From Duganella phyllosphaerae (lineage in GTDB: Bacteria > Pseudomonadota > Gammaproteobacteria > Burkholderiales > Burkholderiaceae_D): a stretch of 64,000 bases of DNA. This document shows positions 45,212-53,762 of the stretch, in pieces. The stretch covers positions 1 to 64,000 of the forward strand of contig NZ_LROM01000096.1 of NCBI RefSeq assembly GCF_001758785.1, written 5' to 3'. Both the position numbers and the translations under genes were made by a program. How positions within the stretch are numbered: position 1 is the stretch's first letter; every line of letters begins with the position of its first letter. The notes under the pieces were generated by a model. It did not search any database and was not told the DNA's origin. It worked only from the letters and a program-made list of their open reading frames with translations.

Positions 45212-45437
45212 GTTTACTCTAAAGATGTATATAAAGAATAGTAGTAGTTGTTTACGTGGACACTTTTCTGTGGATAAGTCCTTATTTTGGATTAAAATCA
45301 GGCGTTTACGCGCTGTAGAACCGGGCGCGTAAACTGTGTATGCGGACAGGCACTGTTTTTGGATAAAAAATGGCGTCCCCAGAAAATTTTTGTTTACGCA
45401 CAATTCACACCTGTGGATATCCATAAGGTTATCCACA
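45212..45437. repeat. DnaA-box/DnaA-trio module D (direct duplicate of module C)
   Basis: Same order as module C: GTTTAC (45212); AT-rich TGTATATAAAGA (45226-45237); TAGTAGTAG (45239-45247); GTTTAC (45250); perfect DnaA box TGTGGATAA (45269-45277); GTTTAC (45304), GTAAAC (45329), GTTTAC (45392); then TGTGGATAT (45412-45420) facing a perfect TTATCCACA (45429-45437). The pair spacing is 17 bases in both modules. Confidence 0.8.
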
Positions 45438-45469
45438 GCGCAAAACACCCTCCAGTCATTCTCTTTTTT
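45404..45469 (-). pseudogene. Relic of a second GGDEF protein C-terminus
   Basis: Twenty-two codons read KKEND-WRVFC-AVDNLMDIHRCE. They align in frame with the end of the downstream cyclase (AKENGKNRYQYY-ASVDNVLDIHKDRCE). The match includes the KEN of the GGDEF C-terminal region and the unusual VDN..DIH..CE tail. No upstream domain remains and the stop is lost. Confidence 0.6.
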
Positions 45470-45574
45470 CCATACCGATTCGCGTGGAAAAACAGCCGTG
45501 CTCATCAAGAAACCCAATCAGCATAAGGGTGTCTGACTAGATCCAGATCAAACAATCCTCGTATTTATACCGTA

Positions 45575-45603
45575 TTGTTGACCATTTTGTTACTGTGTAT
45601 GAT
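45575..45603 (+). promoter_or_regulatory. Candidate liv operon promoter
   Basis: TTGTTG (45575-45580) and TATGAT (45598-45603) with a 17-base spacer, 45 bases before livG. Confidence 0.45.
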
Positions 45604-45647
45604 CTGAAAAAAAGGCAGTACCTTGCATAAAAATACAAGGAGACAGG

Positions 45648-46438
<791 letters not shown>

Positions 46439-46439
<1 letters not shown>

Positions 46440-47146
46440 TGACAGCCGCGCTCGACATCAGCAACCTGCAAACCTGGTACGGCGAATCGCACATCTTGCA
46501 CAACGTCAATCTGCGCGTACAGCCGGGCGAGGTGGTCACCTTGCTCGGCCGTAACGGCGCCGGTCGCACCACCACTCTGCGCGCCATCATGGGCCTGACC
46601 GGCGCGCGCAAGGGTTCGATCAAGGTCAATGGATCGGAGGCGATCGGCCTGCCCACCCACCAGATCGCCCACCTGGGCATCGGCTATTGCCCCGAGGAGC
46701 GCGGCATTTTCGCGTCGCTCTCCACCGAGGAAAACCTGCTGTTGCCGCCGCAACTCGCTGGCGGCAAGCAGGGCATGTCGGTGGCCGATATCTACGCCAT
46801 GTTTCCCAACCTCGAAGAACGCAAGCATAGCCAGGGCACCCGGCTCTCGGGTGGCGAGCAGCAAATGCTGGCCGTGGCGCGCATCCTGCGCACCGGCGCC
46901 CGGCTGCTGCTGCTCGATGAAATCTCGGAAGGGCTGGCGCCCGTGATCGTGCAAGGCCTGGCGCGCATGATCAAGACCCTCAAGGCCAACGGTTACACCA
47001 TCGTCATGGTGGAACAGAATTTCCGGTTTGCCGCGCCCCTGGCGGACCGGTTCTATGTGATGGAACACGGTCAGATCGTCGAGACCTTTGTTGCATCCGA
47101 ACTCAGCGCCAAGATGCCAGTGTTGACGGAGCTTCTCGGCGTGTAG
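46439..47146 (+). CDS. livF: Branched-chain amino-acid-type ABC transporter ATPase LivF
   Basis: 235 residues, the normal LivF size. Walker A reads 'GRNGAGRTT', with Arg in place of the canonical Lys. The signature is 'RLSGGEQQMLAVARIL', Walker B 'LLLLDEISEGLAP' and the H-loop region 'VEQNF'. Translation is coupled to livG by a one-base overlap. It pairs with LivG as the ATPase heterodimer. Confidence 0.92.
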
Positions 47147-47179
47147 CGCATTTTTGTTCGAACTACCTCGGGAGACACC

Positions 47180-48376
47180 ATGAAACGCAAAGCAATGATT
47201 GGCGCCTGCGCGCTATGCCTGTCCTATGGCGCGCAGGCGCAAATTTCAGGCGACACCATCAAGATCGGCATGATCACCGACATGTCCGGCCTCTACACCG
47301 ACATCGACGGCGCCGGCGGCGCCGAAGCGATCAAGATGGCGATCGCCGATGCCGGCGCGGTCGTCGCCGGCAAGAAGGTCGAATTCATTTCGGCCGACCA
47401 CCAGAACAAGGCTGACATTGCCGCCTCCAAGGCGCGCGAATGGTTCGACCAGCAGGGCGTGGACATGCTCATCGGCGGCACCAATTCCGGCGCCAGCCTG
47501 GCCATGGCCAAGGTGGCGGCGGAAAAGAAAAAAGTGTTTATTTCGATCGGCGCCGGCTCGGCCCGGCTCACCAACGAAGAGTGTACGCCGTACACCGTGC
47601 ACTACGCCTACGACACCATCGCCCTGGCGCGCGGCACGGGTGGCGCCATCGTCAAGCAGGGCGGCAAGAACTGGTACTTCCTGACCGCCGATTACGCCTT
47701 CGGCCAGTCGCTGGAAAAAGACACGGCCGACGTGGTGAAATCGGCTGGCGGCAAGGTGATGGGCGCCGTTAAACACCCGCTGTCGGCGTCGGACTTTTCG
47801 TCGTTCCTGCTGCAGGCGCAAGCGTCGGGGGCGCAAATCCTGGGACTGGCCAACGCTGGCGGCGACGCCATCAACGCCATCAAGGCTGCCAACGAGTTCG
47901 GCATTACCAAGAAAATGAAGCTGGCCGGCCTGCTGATCTTCATCAACGACGTCCATTCGCTCGGGCTCAACCTCACCCAGGGCATGTACCTGACCGACGG
48001 CTGGTACTGGGACCAGAACGACGATACCCGGGCCTGGTCCAAGAAATATTTTGCCAAGATGAAGAAATCACCGTCGATGCTGCAGGCGGCCGATTATTCT
48101 GCTGCCGCCCAGTACCTGAAAGCGGTCAAGGCCACCGGCACCGACGATGCCGACAAGGTCATGGCCTGGCTCAAGGCCAACAAGGTCAACGACATGTTCG
48201 CCAAGAACGGCGTGATCCGTCCGGACGGGCGCATGGTCCACGATATGTATTTGATGGAAGTAAAAAAACCGTCTGAATCGAAATATCCGTGGGACTACTA
48301 CAAGGTGGTGGCCACCATTCCTGGCGACCAGGCCTACGCCACCAAGGCGGAAACCAAGTGCAGCCTGTGGAAATGA
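47180..48376 (+). CDS. ABC transporter substrate-binding protein (LivK/HAAT family)
   Basis: 398 residues. The signal peptide ends at 'SYGAQAQ'. The type I periplasmic-binding fold starts 'GDTIKIGMITDMSGLYTDID', with 'GGTNSGASLAMAKVAAEKKK' and 'DYAFGQSLEKDTADVV'. Binding proteins of this subgroup also serve aromatic acids, amides and urea, so leucine specificity is not proven. GGGAG precedes the ATG. A terminator-like hairpin follows. Confidence 0.9.
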   Translation: MKRKAMIGACALCLSYGAQAQISGDTIKIGMITDMSGLYTDIDGAGGAEAIKMAIADAGAVVAGKKVEFISADHQNKADIAASKAREWFDQQGVDMLIGGTNSGASLAMAKVAAEKKKVFISIGAGSARLTNEECTPYTVHYAYDTIALARGTGGAIVKQGGKNWYFLTADYAFGQSLEKDTADVVKSAGGKVMGAVKHPLSASDFSSFLLQAQASGAQILGLANAGGDAINAIKAANEFGITKKMKLAGLLIFINDVHSLGLNLTQGMYLTDGWYWDQNDDTRAWSKKYFAKMKKSPSMLQAADYSAAAQYLKAVKATGTDDADKVMAWLKANKVNDMFAKNGVIRPDGRMVHDMYLMEVKKPSESKYPWDYYKVVATIPGDQAYATKAETKCSLWK

Positions 48377-48390
48377 TGTAACGAGTACTG

Positions 48391-48424
48391 CCGGGGCAGG
48401 CCGCCAGGTCCCCCGGTTTTTTTT
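48391..48424 (+). terminator. Intra-operon terminator/attenuator after the binding protein
   Basis: CCGGGG (48391-48396) and CCCCGG (48411-48416) form a stem followed by eight Ts, between the binding-protein and livH genes. It would lower permease relative to binding-protein expression. Confidence 0.75.
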
Positions 48425-48490
48425 ACCCTCCCTCCCGACCCCCGCCTGGTGCGATACCCATGCAGCAGGCGATTTTAAGTTAGTGATCTC

Positions 48491-49375
48491 ATGGAAATAT
48501 TCGGCTACCCCTTGACCGTCTGGTTGAGCCAGCTAATGCTGGGACTCGTCAACGGTTCGTTCTACGCGATGCTATCGCTGGGCCTGGCAGTGATCTTCGG
48601 CCTGCTCAACGTGATCAATTTTTCCCATGGCGCCCTGTACATGATGGGCGCCTTCGTGGCCTGGATGGGGATGACCTATTTTGGCCTCAGCTACTGGTGT
48701 ATGTTGTTGCTGGCGCCCCTGGTGGTGGGCGCGTTCGGCGTGATCGTGGAAAAAACCATGCTGCGCTGGCTCTATAAGCTCGACCACCTGTACGGCCTGC
48801 TGCTCACCTTTGGCATCACCTTGCTGGTCGAAGGCCTGTTCCGTTCGTTCTACGGCGTCTCGGGCCAGCCGTTCCAGACGCCCGATGCGCTCGCTGGCGC
48901 CAGCGACCTCGGCTTCATGGTCATGCCGCACTACCGCGCCTGGGTGGTGGTCGCCTCCGTGGTGGTGTGCCTGGCCACCTGGTACGTAATCGAAAAGACC
49001 AAGCTCGGCTCTTACCTGCGCGCCGGCACTGAAAACCCCAAGCTGGTCGAAGCGTTCGGCGTTAACGTGCCGCTGATGGTCACGCTCACCTACGGCTTCG
49101 GGGTCGCTTTGGCGGGCTTTGCCGGGGTGCTGGCGGCGCCGATCATCCAGGTCCAGCCCCTGATGGGTCAGAACCTGATTATCGTCGTGTTCGCCGTTGT
49201 GGTGATCGGTGGCATGGGTTCGATCATGGGCTCGATTCTGACCGGCCTCGGGCTCGGCGTGATCGAGGGCCTGACCAAGGTGCTGTACCCGGAGTTTTCC
49301 TCGACGGTCGTGTTCCTGGTGATGATCGTGGTGCTGTTGCTGCGTCCTGCCGGGTTGTTTGGTAAAGAAAAATAA
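48491..49375 (+). CDS. livH: Branched-chain amino-acid-type ABC permease LivH
   Basis: A 294-residue inner-membrane permease with about eight TM segments. It has the typical start 'LMLGLVNGSFYAMLSLGLAV' and the inner loop 'RAGTENPKLVEAFGVNVPLM'. The C-terminal segment is 'VFLVMIVVLLLRPAGLFGKE'. No strong Shine-Dalgarno precedes the ATG at 48491. livM begins 10 bases after its stop. Confidence 0.93.
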   Translation: MEIFGYPLTVWLSQLMLGLVNGSFYAMLSLGLAVIFGLLNVINFSHGALYMMGAFVAWMGMTYFGLSYWCMLLLAPLVVGAFGVIVEKTMLRWLYKLDHLYGLLLTFGITLLVEGLFRSFYGVSGQPFQTPDALAGASDLGFMVMPHYRAWVVVASVVVCLATWYVIEKTKLGSYLRAGTENPKLVEAFGVNVPLMVTLTYGFGVALAGFAGVLAAPIIQVQPLMGQNLIIVVFAVVVIGGMGSIMGSILTGLGLGVIEGLTKVLYPEFSSTVVFLVMIVVLLLRPAGLFGKEK

Positions 49376-49385
49376 GAGGTCCTTC

Positions 49386-50369
49386 ATGAACAAGAAACTC
49401 GGTTATTCCCTGGCCCTGGCCGTTGCGCTGGCGGCGCCGTTTATCGGCTACCCGGTATTCCTGGCCAAGCTGCTGTGCTTTGCGCTGTTTGCCTGCGCCT
49501 TCAACCTGCTGATCGGCTTTACCGGCCTGCTGTCGTTCGGCCACGCGGCGTTCTTTGGCGGCGCCGGCTATGTGGTGGGCAACGCTCTCAAGGTGTGGGG
49601 CTGGCCGGTCGAGCTGAGCCTGGCCATGGGCCTGCTCACCGGCGCCGGCCTGGGCCTGGTAATGGGCGGCCTGGCAATTCGGCGCCAGGGCATTTACTTT
49701 TCCATGATCACGCTGGCGCTGGCGCAGATGGTGTTCTTTGTCGCCTTGCGCGCCGGCGGCTTTACCGGCGGCGAGGATGGCTTGCAGGGCGTTCCACGTG
49801 GAAGCGTGCTGGGCATGATCGATCTCGGCAGCGATCTCACGCTGTACTTCTTCGTGCTGGCGCTGGCGGTCGGCGCGTTTGCCCTGATCGTGCGCACGGT
49901 GCACTCGCCGTTCGGCCAGCTGCTGATGGCGATCAAGGAAAACGAGCCGCGCGCGGTCTCGCTCGGCTACGACGTGGACAAGTACAAGTTGCTGGCCTTT
50001 GTGCTGTCGGCCGCGCTGGCCGGCCTGGCCGGTGGCCTCAAGGTGCTGGTGCAGGGTTTCGAAACCCTGACCGACGTGCACTGGACCATGTCTGGCCTGG
50101 TAGTGCTGATGACCCTGGTGGGCGGCATGGGCACCCTGGCCGGCCCCATCCTTGGCGCGCTGATCATCATCATGCTCGAGAACAAGCTGGGCGACTGGGG
50201 CATCTACCTGTCGTCGGTCAGTGGCATCGAATGGTTCACCACGATCGGCGAGGCAGTGAACATGGTGGTGGGGCTGATCTTCATCATTTGCGTGCTGGCG
50301 TTCCGGCGCGGCATCATCGGCGAGTTCCTTGCCTGGACCCGAAAGAAGCCGGTCATCAAGACGGCATGA
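49386..50369 (+). CDS. livM: Branched-chain amino-acid-type ABC permease LivM
   Basis: A 327-residue permease partner of LivH, with about nine TM segments. The conserved entry is 'FNLLIGFTGLLSFGHAAFFG' and the coupling loop 'NEPRAVSLGYDVDKYKLLAF'. The start at 49386 follows GAGG. The coding sequence contains a parS-like palindrome at 49792-49803. A terminator closes the operon. Confidence 0.93.
   Translation: MNKKLGYSLALAVALAAPFIGYPVFLAKLLCFALFACAFNLLIGFTGLLSFGHAAFFGGAGYVVGNALKVWGWPVELSLAMGLLTGAGLGLVMGGLAIRRQGIYFSMITLALAQMVFFVALRAGGFTGGEDGLQGVPRGSVLGMIDLGSDLTLYFFVLALAVGAFALIVRTVHSPFGQLLMAIKENEPRAVSLGYDVDKYKLLAFVLSAALAGLAGGLKVLVQGFETLTDVHWTMSGLVVLMTLVGGMGTLAGPILGALIIIMLENKLGDWGIYLSSVSGIEWFTTIGEAVNMVVGLIFIICVLAFRRGIIGEFLAWTRKKPVIKTA
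49792..49803. other. parS-like palindrome inside livM
   Basis: A perfect TTCCACGTGGAA, the core of the ParB site variant GTTCCACGTGGAAC, here with flanks G and G. It is 3.8 kb from the two sites near mnmG. Confidence 0.4.
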
Positions 50370-50402
50370 TCGTCATTTGACTGAAACATGATGCAGCACA
50401 TA

Positions 50403-50427
50403 CGCCGGGCGATCTGCCCGGCGTTTT
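50403..50427 (+). terminator. Terminator of the liv operon
   Basis: CGCCGGGC-GATCT-GCCCGGCG hairpin followed by TTTT, 33 bases after the livM stop. Confidence 0.85.
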
Positions 50428-50507
50428 CCATTCGGGCGGGTTAAGTTCTGGCAGCAGGGGCTGGAGGGAGCCTTTCCGTCCGTTATTGACTAACCTGGAG
50501 GATGAAC

Positions 50508-52583
50508 ATGAAAACCACGACACTTGTGACGGCCGTCTCCGCAGCCGTCGCCACCATGGCCCTGGCTGGCTGCGGCTCGCACGGTCACCATCACCAAGGC
50601 GAACCGAACGAAGCACCGCGCTACTTGCGCGGAATCACTGTCGCCACCTACGATGGCGTCGCCGACGATTTGCTCACCGGCGGCCTGGGCGCCTCGGGTT
50701 TGAGCGCCGCCGCGCCGGCGCCCGGTTACGCCGACCCGCTCAATCCCACCCCGGCCGAGCTGCGCCGCAACGCCATCTATTTCAATTACCGGGCGATCGC
50801 CGACGTCAATCCCACCGCCGGTTACGGCCGCCTGTACGGGCCCAACGTCGATATCAACGGGGTACCGACCACGGGCGAGGGCAAGATCGCCGGCACCGAG
50901 TACATTGCCTATGCCGACGACGGCAGCGGCAAGCAGAACGTCACAGTGATGGTGCAGATACCGGACAGTTTTGACGTTACCAACCCCTGTATCATCACCG
51001 GCGCCTCGAGCGGTTCGCGCGGTGTGTACGGCGCCATCGCCACCTCGGGCGAGTGGGGACTCACGCACAAGTGTGCCGTGGCCTATACCGACAAGGGCAC
51101 TGGCACCGGCCTGTACACGTTCGAAGACGACAGCGTGAACCTGCGCAATGGCGTGCGTGCGCCGCGTGCCACGGCCGCCCTCAACGCCAATTTCGCGCCG
51201 ACCATTACGGACGCCGAACGCGCCGCGTTTGCTGCCGCCTACCCGGGCCGCATCGCCTCCAAGCACGCGCACTCGCAACAGAATCCTGAAAAGGACTGGG
51301 GCATGCACGTGTTGCAATCGGTGGAGTTCGCGTTTTATGCGCTCAACGAAAAGTACGGCGAAGTGAGCAAGGATGGCAAGGGCCGCCGCGTGCGCTTCAC
51401 GCCGCGCAACACCATCACCATCGGCTCGAGCATTTCCAACGGCGCCGCGGCGGCGCTGCTGGCGGCCGAGCAGGATCGCAAGGGCCTGATCACCGGCCTG
51501 GCGGTGAGTGAGCCGCAGATCCAGCCCAAGGACGCCACCAGCTATTCGGTACGGCAGAACGGCGCGCCGGTGACAGGGCAGGGCAAGCTGCTGATCGACT
51601 ATTCCACTTATGCCGCGTTATACCAGCCGTGCATCGCCGCCACCGCAGCCACGGCCGCGCGCTGCACGGCGCTGGCCGCCAAGGGCTTGCTGGCCGGCGC
51701 CGATCTGGCGGCGCAGCAGCTCGATGCACGGGCGCGGCTGCGTGCCTATGGCTGGCTGCCGGAGTCCGATCCTTTGCAGGCGACGTACTCGCCGACCAAT
51801 GTGCTGGTCGCCGTCACCTACAGCTTTGCCTACGGCCGCTTCGCTCCCACCGACAAGGTGTGCGGCTTTACCTTCGCCCCGGTCGATGCGGCAGGCTTGC
51901 CCACCGTCTTCACGCCGGCGCAAAAGGCGGCCAGCTTCGCCACCCAGAACGGCATCATCGGCACGCCGATCTACGAGGACTCGGCCGGTGGCGCGCGGTC
52001 GTATGCGCTCGGTGTCTCGCCCAGCACCAACCTGGCCGATCAGTCGCTCGACGGTTTCCTGTGCCTGCGCGCGCTGGCCACCGGCATCGATCCGGTCAAT
52101 GGCAATGCGTTGACCGGCGCCTTGGCCGAGCAGAGCCGACGGGTACGCCAGGGCGCAGCCGAGGTGGTTGCAAATGGCAAGTTGAACGGCAAGCCGGCAA
52201 TCATCGTTCACGGCCGCAGCGACACCATGATGGTGGTGAATTTTACGTCGCGCGCTTACCTGGGGTTGAACGCCGCAGCGGAAGGTTCGTCGAGCAAGCT
52301 GCGCTACATCGAAGTTACTAACGGCAACCATTTCGATGTGCTCACCACGGCGCTGCCGCAATACGTGATCCCGCTCAACGTGTACCTGTTCCGCGCGCTC
52401 GACGCGATGATGGCGCACTTGCGCAGCAATGCGCAGCTGCCGCCGTCGCAGGTGGTACGCACCACTACGCGACCTGACAACACCGTGCCGCTGACGGAGG
52501 CGAACTTGCCGCCGTTCGTGGGTGCACCGGCGCCGGCCAACGCGATCACGGTGAGCGCTGCGACGGTGGATGTGCCGCAGTAA
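50508..52583 (+). CDS. 3-hydroxybutyrate oligomer hydrolase, lipoprotein
   Basis: A 691-residue protein of the D-(-)-3-hydroxybutyrate oligomer hydrolase family, which cleaves PHB-derived oligomers to monomers. The lipobox 'MALAGC' and the following His-rich 'GSHGHHHQ' suggest an outer- or inner-membrane lipoprotein. The likely nucleophile is in 'ITIGSSISNGAAA'; 'IIVHGRSDTMM' and 'NGNHFDV' supply Asp and His. The ATG at 50508 is six bases from GGAGG, whereas the ATG at 50502 touches it. An extracellular role fits scavenging of PHB breakdown products. Confidence 0.9.
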   Translation: MKTTTLVTAVSAAVATMALAGCGSHGHHHQGEPNEAPRYLRGITVATYDGVADDLLTGGLGASGLSAAAPAPGYADPLNPTPAELRRNAIYFNYRAIADVNPTAGYGRLYGPNVDINGVPTTGEGKIAGTEYIAYADDGSGKQNVTVMVQIPDSFDVTNPCIITGASSGSRGVYGAIATSGEWGLTHKCAVAYTDKGTGTGLYTFEDDSVNLRNGVRAPRATAALNANFAPTITDAERAAFAAAYPGRIASKHAHSQQNPEKDWGMHVLQSVEFAFYALNEKYGEVSKDGKGRRVRFTPRNTITIGSSISNGAAAALLAAEQDRKGLITGLAVSEPQIQPKDATSYSVRQNGAPVTGQGKLLIDYSTYAALYQPCIAATAATAARCTALAAKGLLAGADLAAQQLDARARLRAYGWLPESDPLQATYSPTNVLVAVTYSFAYGRFAPTDKVCGFTFAPVDAAGLPTVFTPAQKAASFATQNGIIGTPIYEDSAGGARSYALGVSPSTNLADQSLDGFLCLRALATGIDPVNGNALTGALAEQSRRVRQGAAEVVANGKLNGKPAIIVHGRSDTMMVVNFTSRAYLGLNAAAEGSSSKLRYIEVTNGNHFDVLTTALPQYVIPLNVYLFRALDAMMAHLRSNAQLPPSQVVRTTTRPDNTVPLTEANLPPFVGAPAPANAITVSAATVDVPQ

Positions 52584-52595
52584 ATCGGACGAGGT

Positions 52596-52620
52596 GGCAG
52601 CGTTTCCTGCTGCCGCTTTT
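52596..52620 (+). terminator. Terminator after the oligomer hydrolase
   Basis: GGCAGC-GTTTCCT-GCTGCC stem followed by GCTTTT, 12 bases after the stop. Confidence 0.65.
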
Positions 52621-52816
52621 CACATCACTAGTGCCAGCATCTATGCCGAATCGGCATCGCCTGCAAGTAGCGCAGGCGGCCGATTGTGATACCGCTGGCG
52701 CTGCCGGCCTGTTGCGTCTTTGCTTCCCTCACCGGGGCCATGCCATCTCGGCATCAAGCTTGAGACCGGTTGTTCCGTACAATACAGCCTTGATCAATGG
52801 ACGGACGGCGGCAGTA

Positions 52817-53578
52817 GTGGATTACTTGATTTTGGGTGTGGCCGCATTTGGCGCGGGACTGGTCGATGCGGTGGTGGGCGGGGGCGGGCTGATCCAGATG
52901 CCGGCGATTTTCTCGGTGTTCCCCAACACCGCGCCGGCCACCTTGATCGGCACCAATAAGCTGGCGTCGATCTTCGGCACCAGCGTGGCGGCAGTCAGTT
53001 ATGCGCGCCGGGTTGTGGTGGCCTGGAGCGTCGCTGCGCCGGCGGCGTTTGCGGCGCTGATCTTCTCCTTCCTTGGCGCCTACACGGTGACCAAGGTATC
53101 GCCAGACTTTCTGCGCACGGCCTTGCCGGTGGTACTGCTGCTGGTGGCGATCTATACCTTTGCCAAGAAAGACCTGGGCTCGGTGCACGCGCCGCTCCAC
53201 ACTGGCCGCAAGGAGCAAACGCTGGCGCTGATCATTGGTTCGGCAATCGGCTTTTATGATGGCTTCTTCGGCCCCGGCACTGGAAGCTTTTTGGTGTTCC
53301 TGTTCGTGCGCGTGTTCGGCTTCGACTTCCTCAGCGCGTCCGCCGTCAGCAAGATTGTCAACGTCGCCTGTAACTTTGCTGCCCTGGTGTGGTTTGGTTA
53401 CAGCGGACACTTGCTGTGGCAACTGGGCTTGATGATGGCGGTGTGCCAGATCGCCGGTTCGGTGATTGGCACTGGCTTGGCGATGAAACACGGCAGTGGC
53501 TTCGTGCGCAAACTGTTCCTGATCGTGGTGTCGGTACTGATTGCCAAGACCGGTTACGACGCCTACCTCAGATGGTAG
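52817..53578 (+). CDS. TSUP family (TauE/SafE) membrane transporter
   Basis: A 253-residue permease with about eight TM helices. It has the duplicated TSUP motif 'GAGLVDAVVGGGGLIQMPAI' and 'GFYDGFFGPGTGSFLVFLFV'. Members export sulfite, sulfoacetate or other organosulfur anions, but this substrate is unknown. The GTG at 52817 gives the conventional N-terminus ('MDYLILGVAAFGAG'). Longer frames upstream add non-TSUP sequence. A terminator and two parS-like sites follow. Confidence 0.85.
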   Translation: MDYLILGVAAFGAGLVDAVVGGGGLIQMPAIFSVFPNTAPATLIGTNKLASIFGTSVAAVSYARRVVVAWSVAAPAAFAALIFSFLGAYTVTKVSPDFLRTALPVVLLLVAIYTFAKKDLGSVHAPLHTGRKEQTLALIIGSAIGFYDGFFGPGTGSFLVFLFVRVFGFDFLSASAVSKIVNVACNFAALVWFGYSGHLLWQLGLMMAVCQIAGSVIGTGLAMKHGSGFVRKLFLIVVSVLIAKTGYDAYLRW

Positions 53579-53589
53579 ACATGACGTGA

Positions 53590-53605
53590 TGTTTCACGTG
53601 GAACC
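53590..53605. other. parS-like site 1
   Basis: TGTTTCACGTGGAACC matches 14 of 16 positions of the universal parS TGTTTCACGTGAAACA. It is 173 bases upstream of mnmG, in the same cluster as parAB. Confidence 0.75.
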
Positions 53606-53626
53606 AACACCCGTGTGAAAAGAAGG

Positions 53627-53655
53627 GCGCTGATCGACAGACCAGCGCTTTTTTT
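53627..53655 (+). terminator. Terminator of the TSUP gene, between two parS sites
   Basis: GCGCTG (53627-53632) pairs with CAGCGC (53643-53648), followed by seven Ts. Confidence 0.75.
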
Positions 53656-53658
53656 CAT

Positions 53659-53674
53659 TGTTTCACGTGGAACA
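53659..53674. other. parS-like site 2
   Basis: TGTTTCACGTGGAACA matches 15 of 16 positions of the universal parS. Together with site 1 it probably forms the ParB loading centre. Confidence 0.85.
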
Positions 53675-53721
53675 AAAGCAGAATATTTTTGCCTAAAAAA
53701 GTCGCAGCTACAAAAAGACTC

Positions 53722-53727
53722 TATAAT
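53722..53727 (+). promoter_or_regulatory. -10 element of mnmG
   Basis: A perfect TATAAT, 36 bases before the mnmG ATG. No clear -35 at standard spacing. Confidence 0.45.
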
Positions 53728-53762
53728 TTGACCTTACTCCCTCCGCTTTAAAAAATTCCATC

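Larger units (their letters stand above)
45159..45647. other. Gene-free region between the cyclase and livG
   Basis: 489 bases. It contains DnaA-box module D, the relic of a GGDEF C-terminus (45404-45469) and the liv operon promoter. A 145-codon minus-strand open frame spans much of it, but its content is explained by the relic and repeats. Confidence 0.6.

Noticed and set aside
45080-45517. 145-codon minus-strand frame upstream of and overlapping the diguanylate cyclase
   Set aside because: Its only recognisable part is the 22-codon GGDEF C-terminal relic. The rest is module D repeats and antisense or alternate-frame cyclase sequence.
52760-52789. Promoter TTGAGA...TACAAT before the TSUP gene
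   Set aside because: The spacer is only 12 bases, too short for a sigma-70 promoter.
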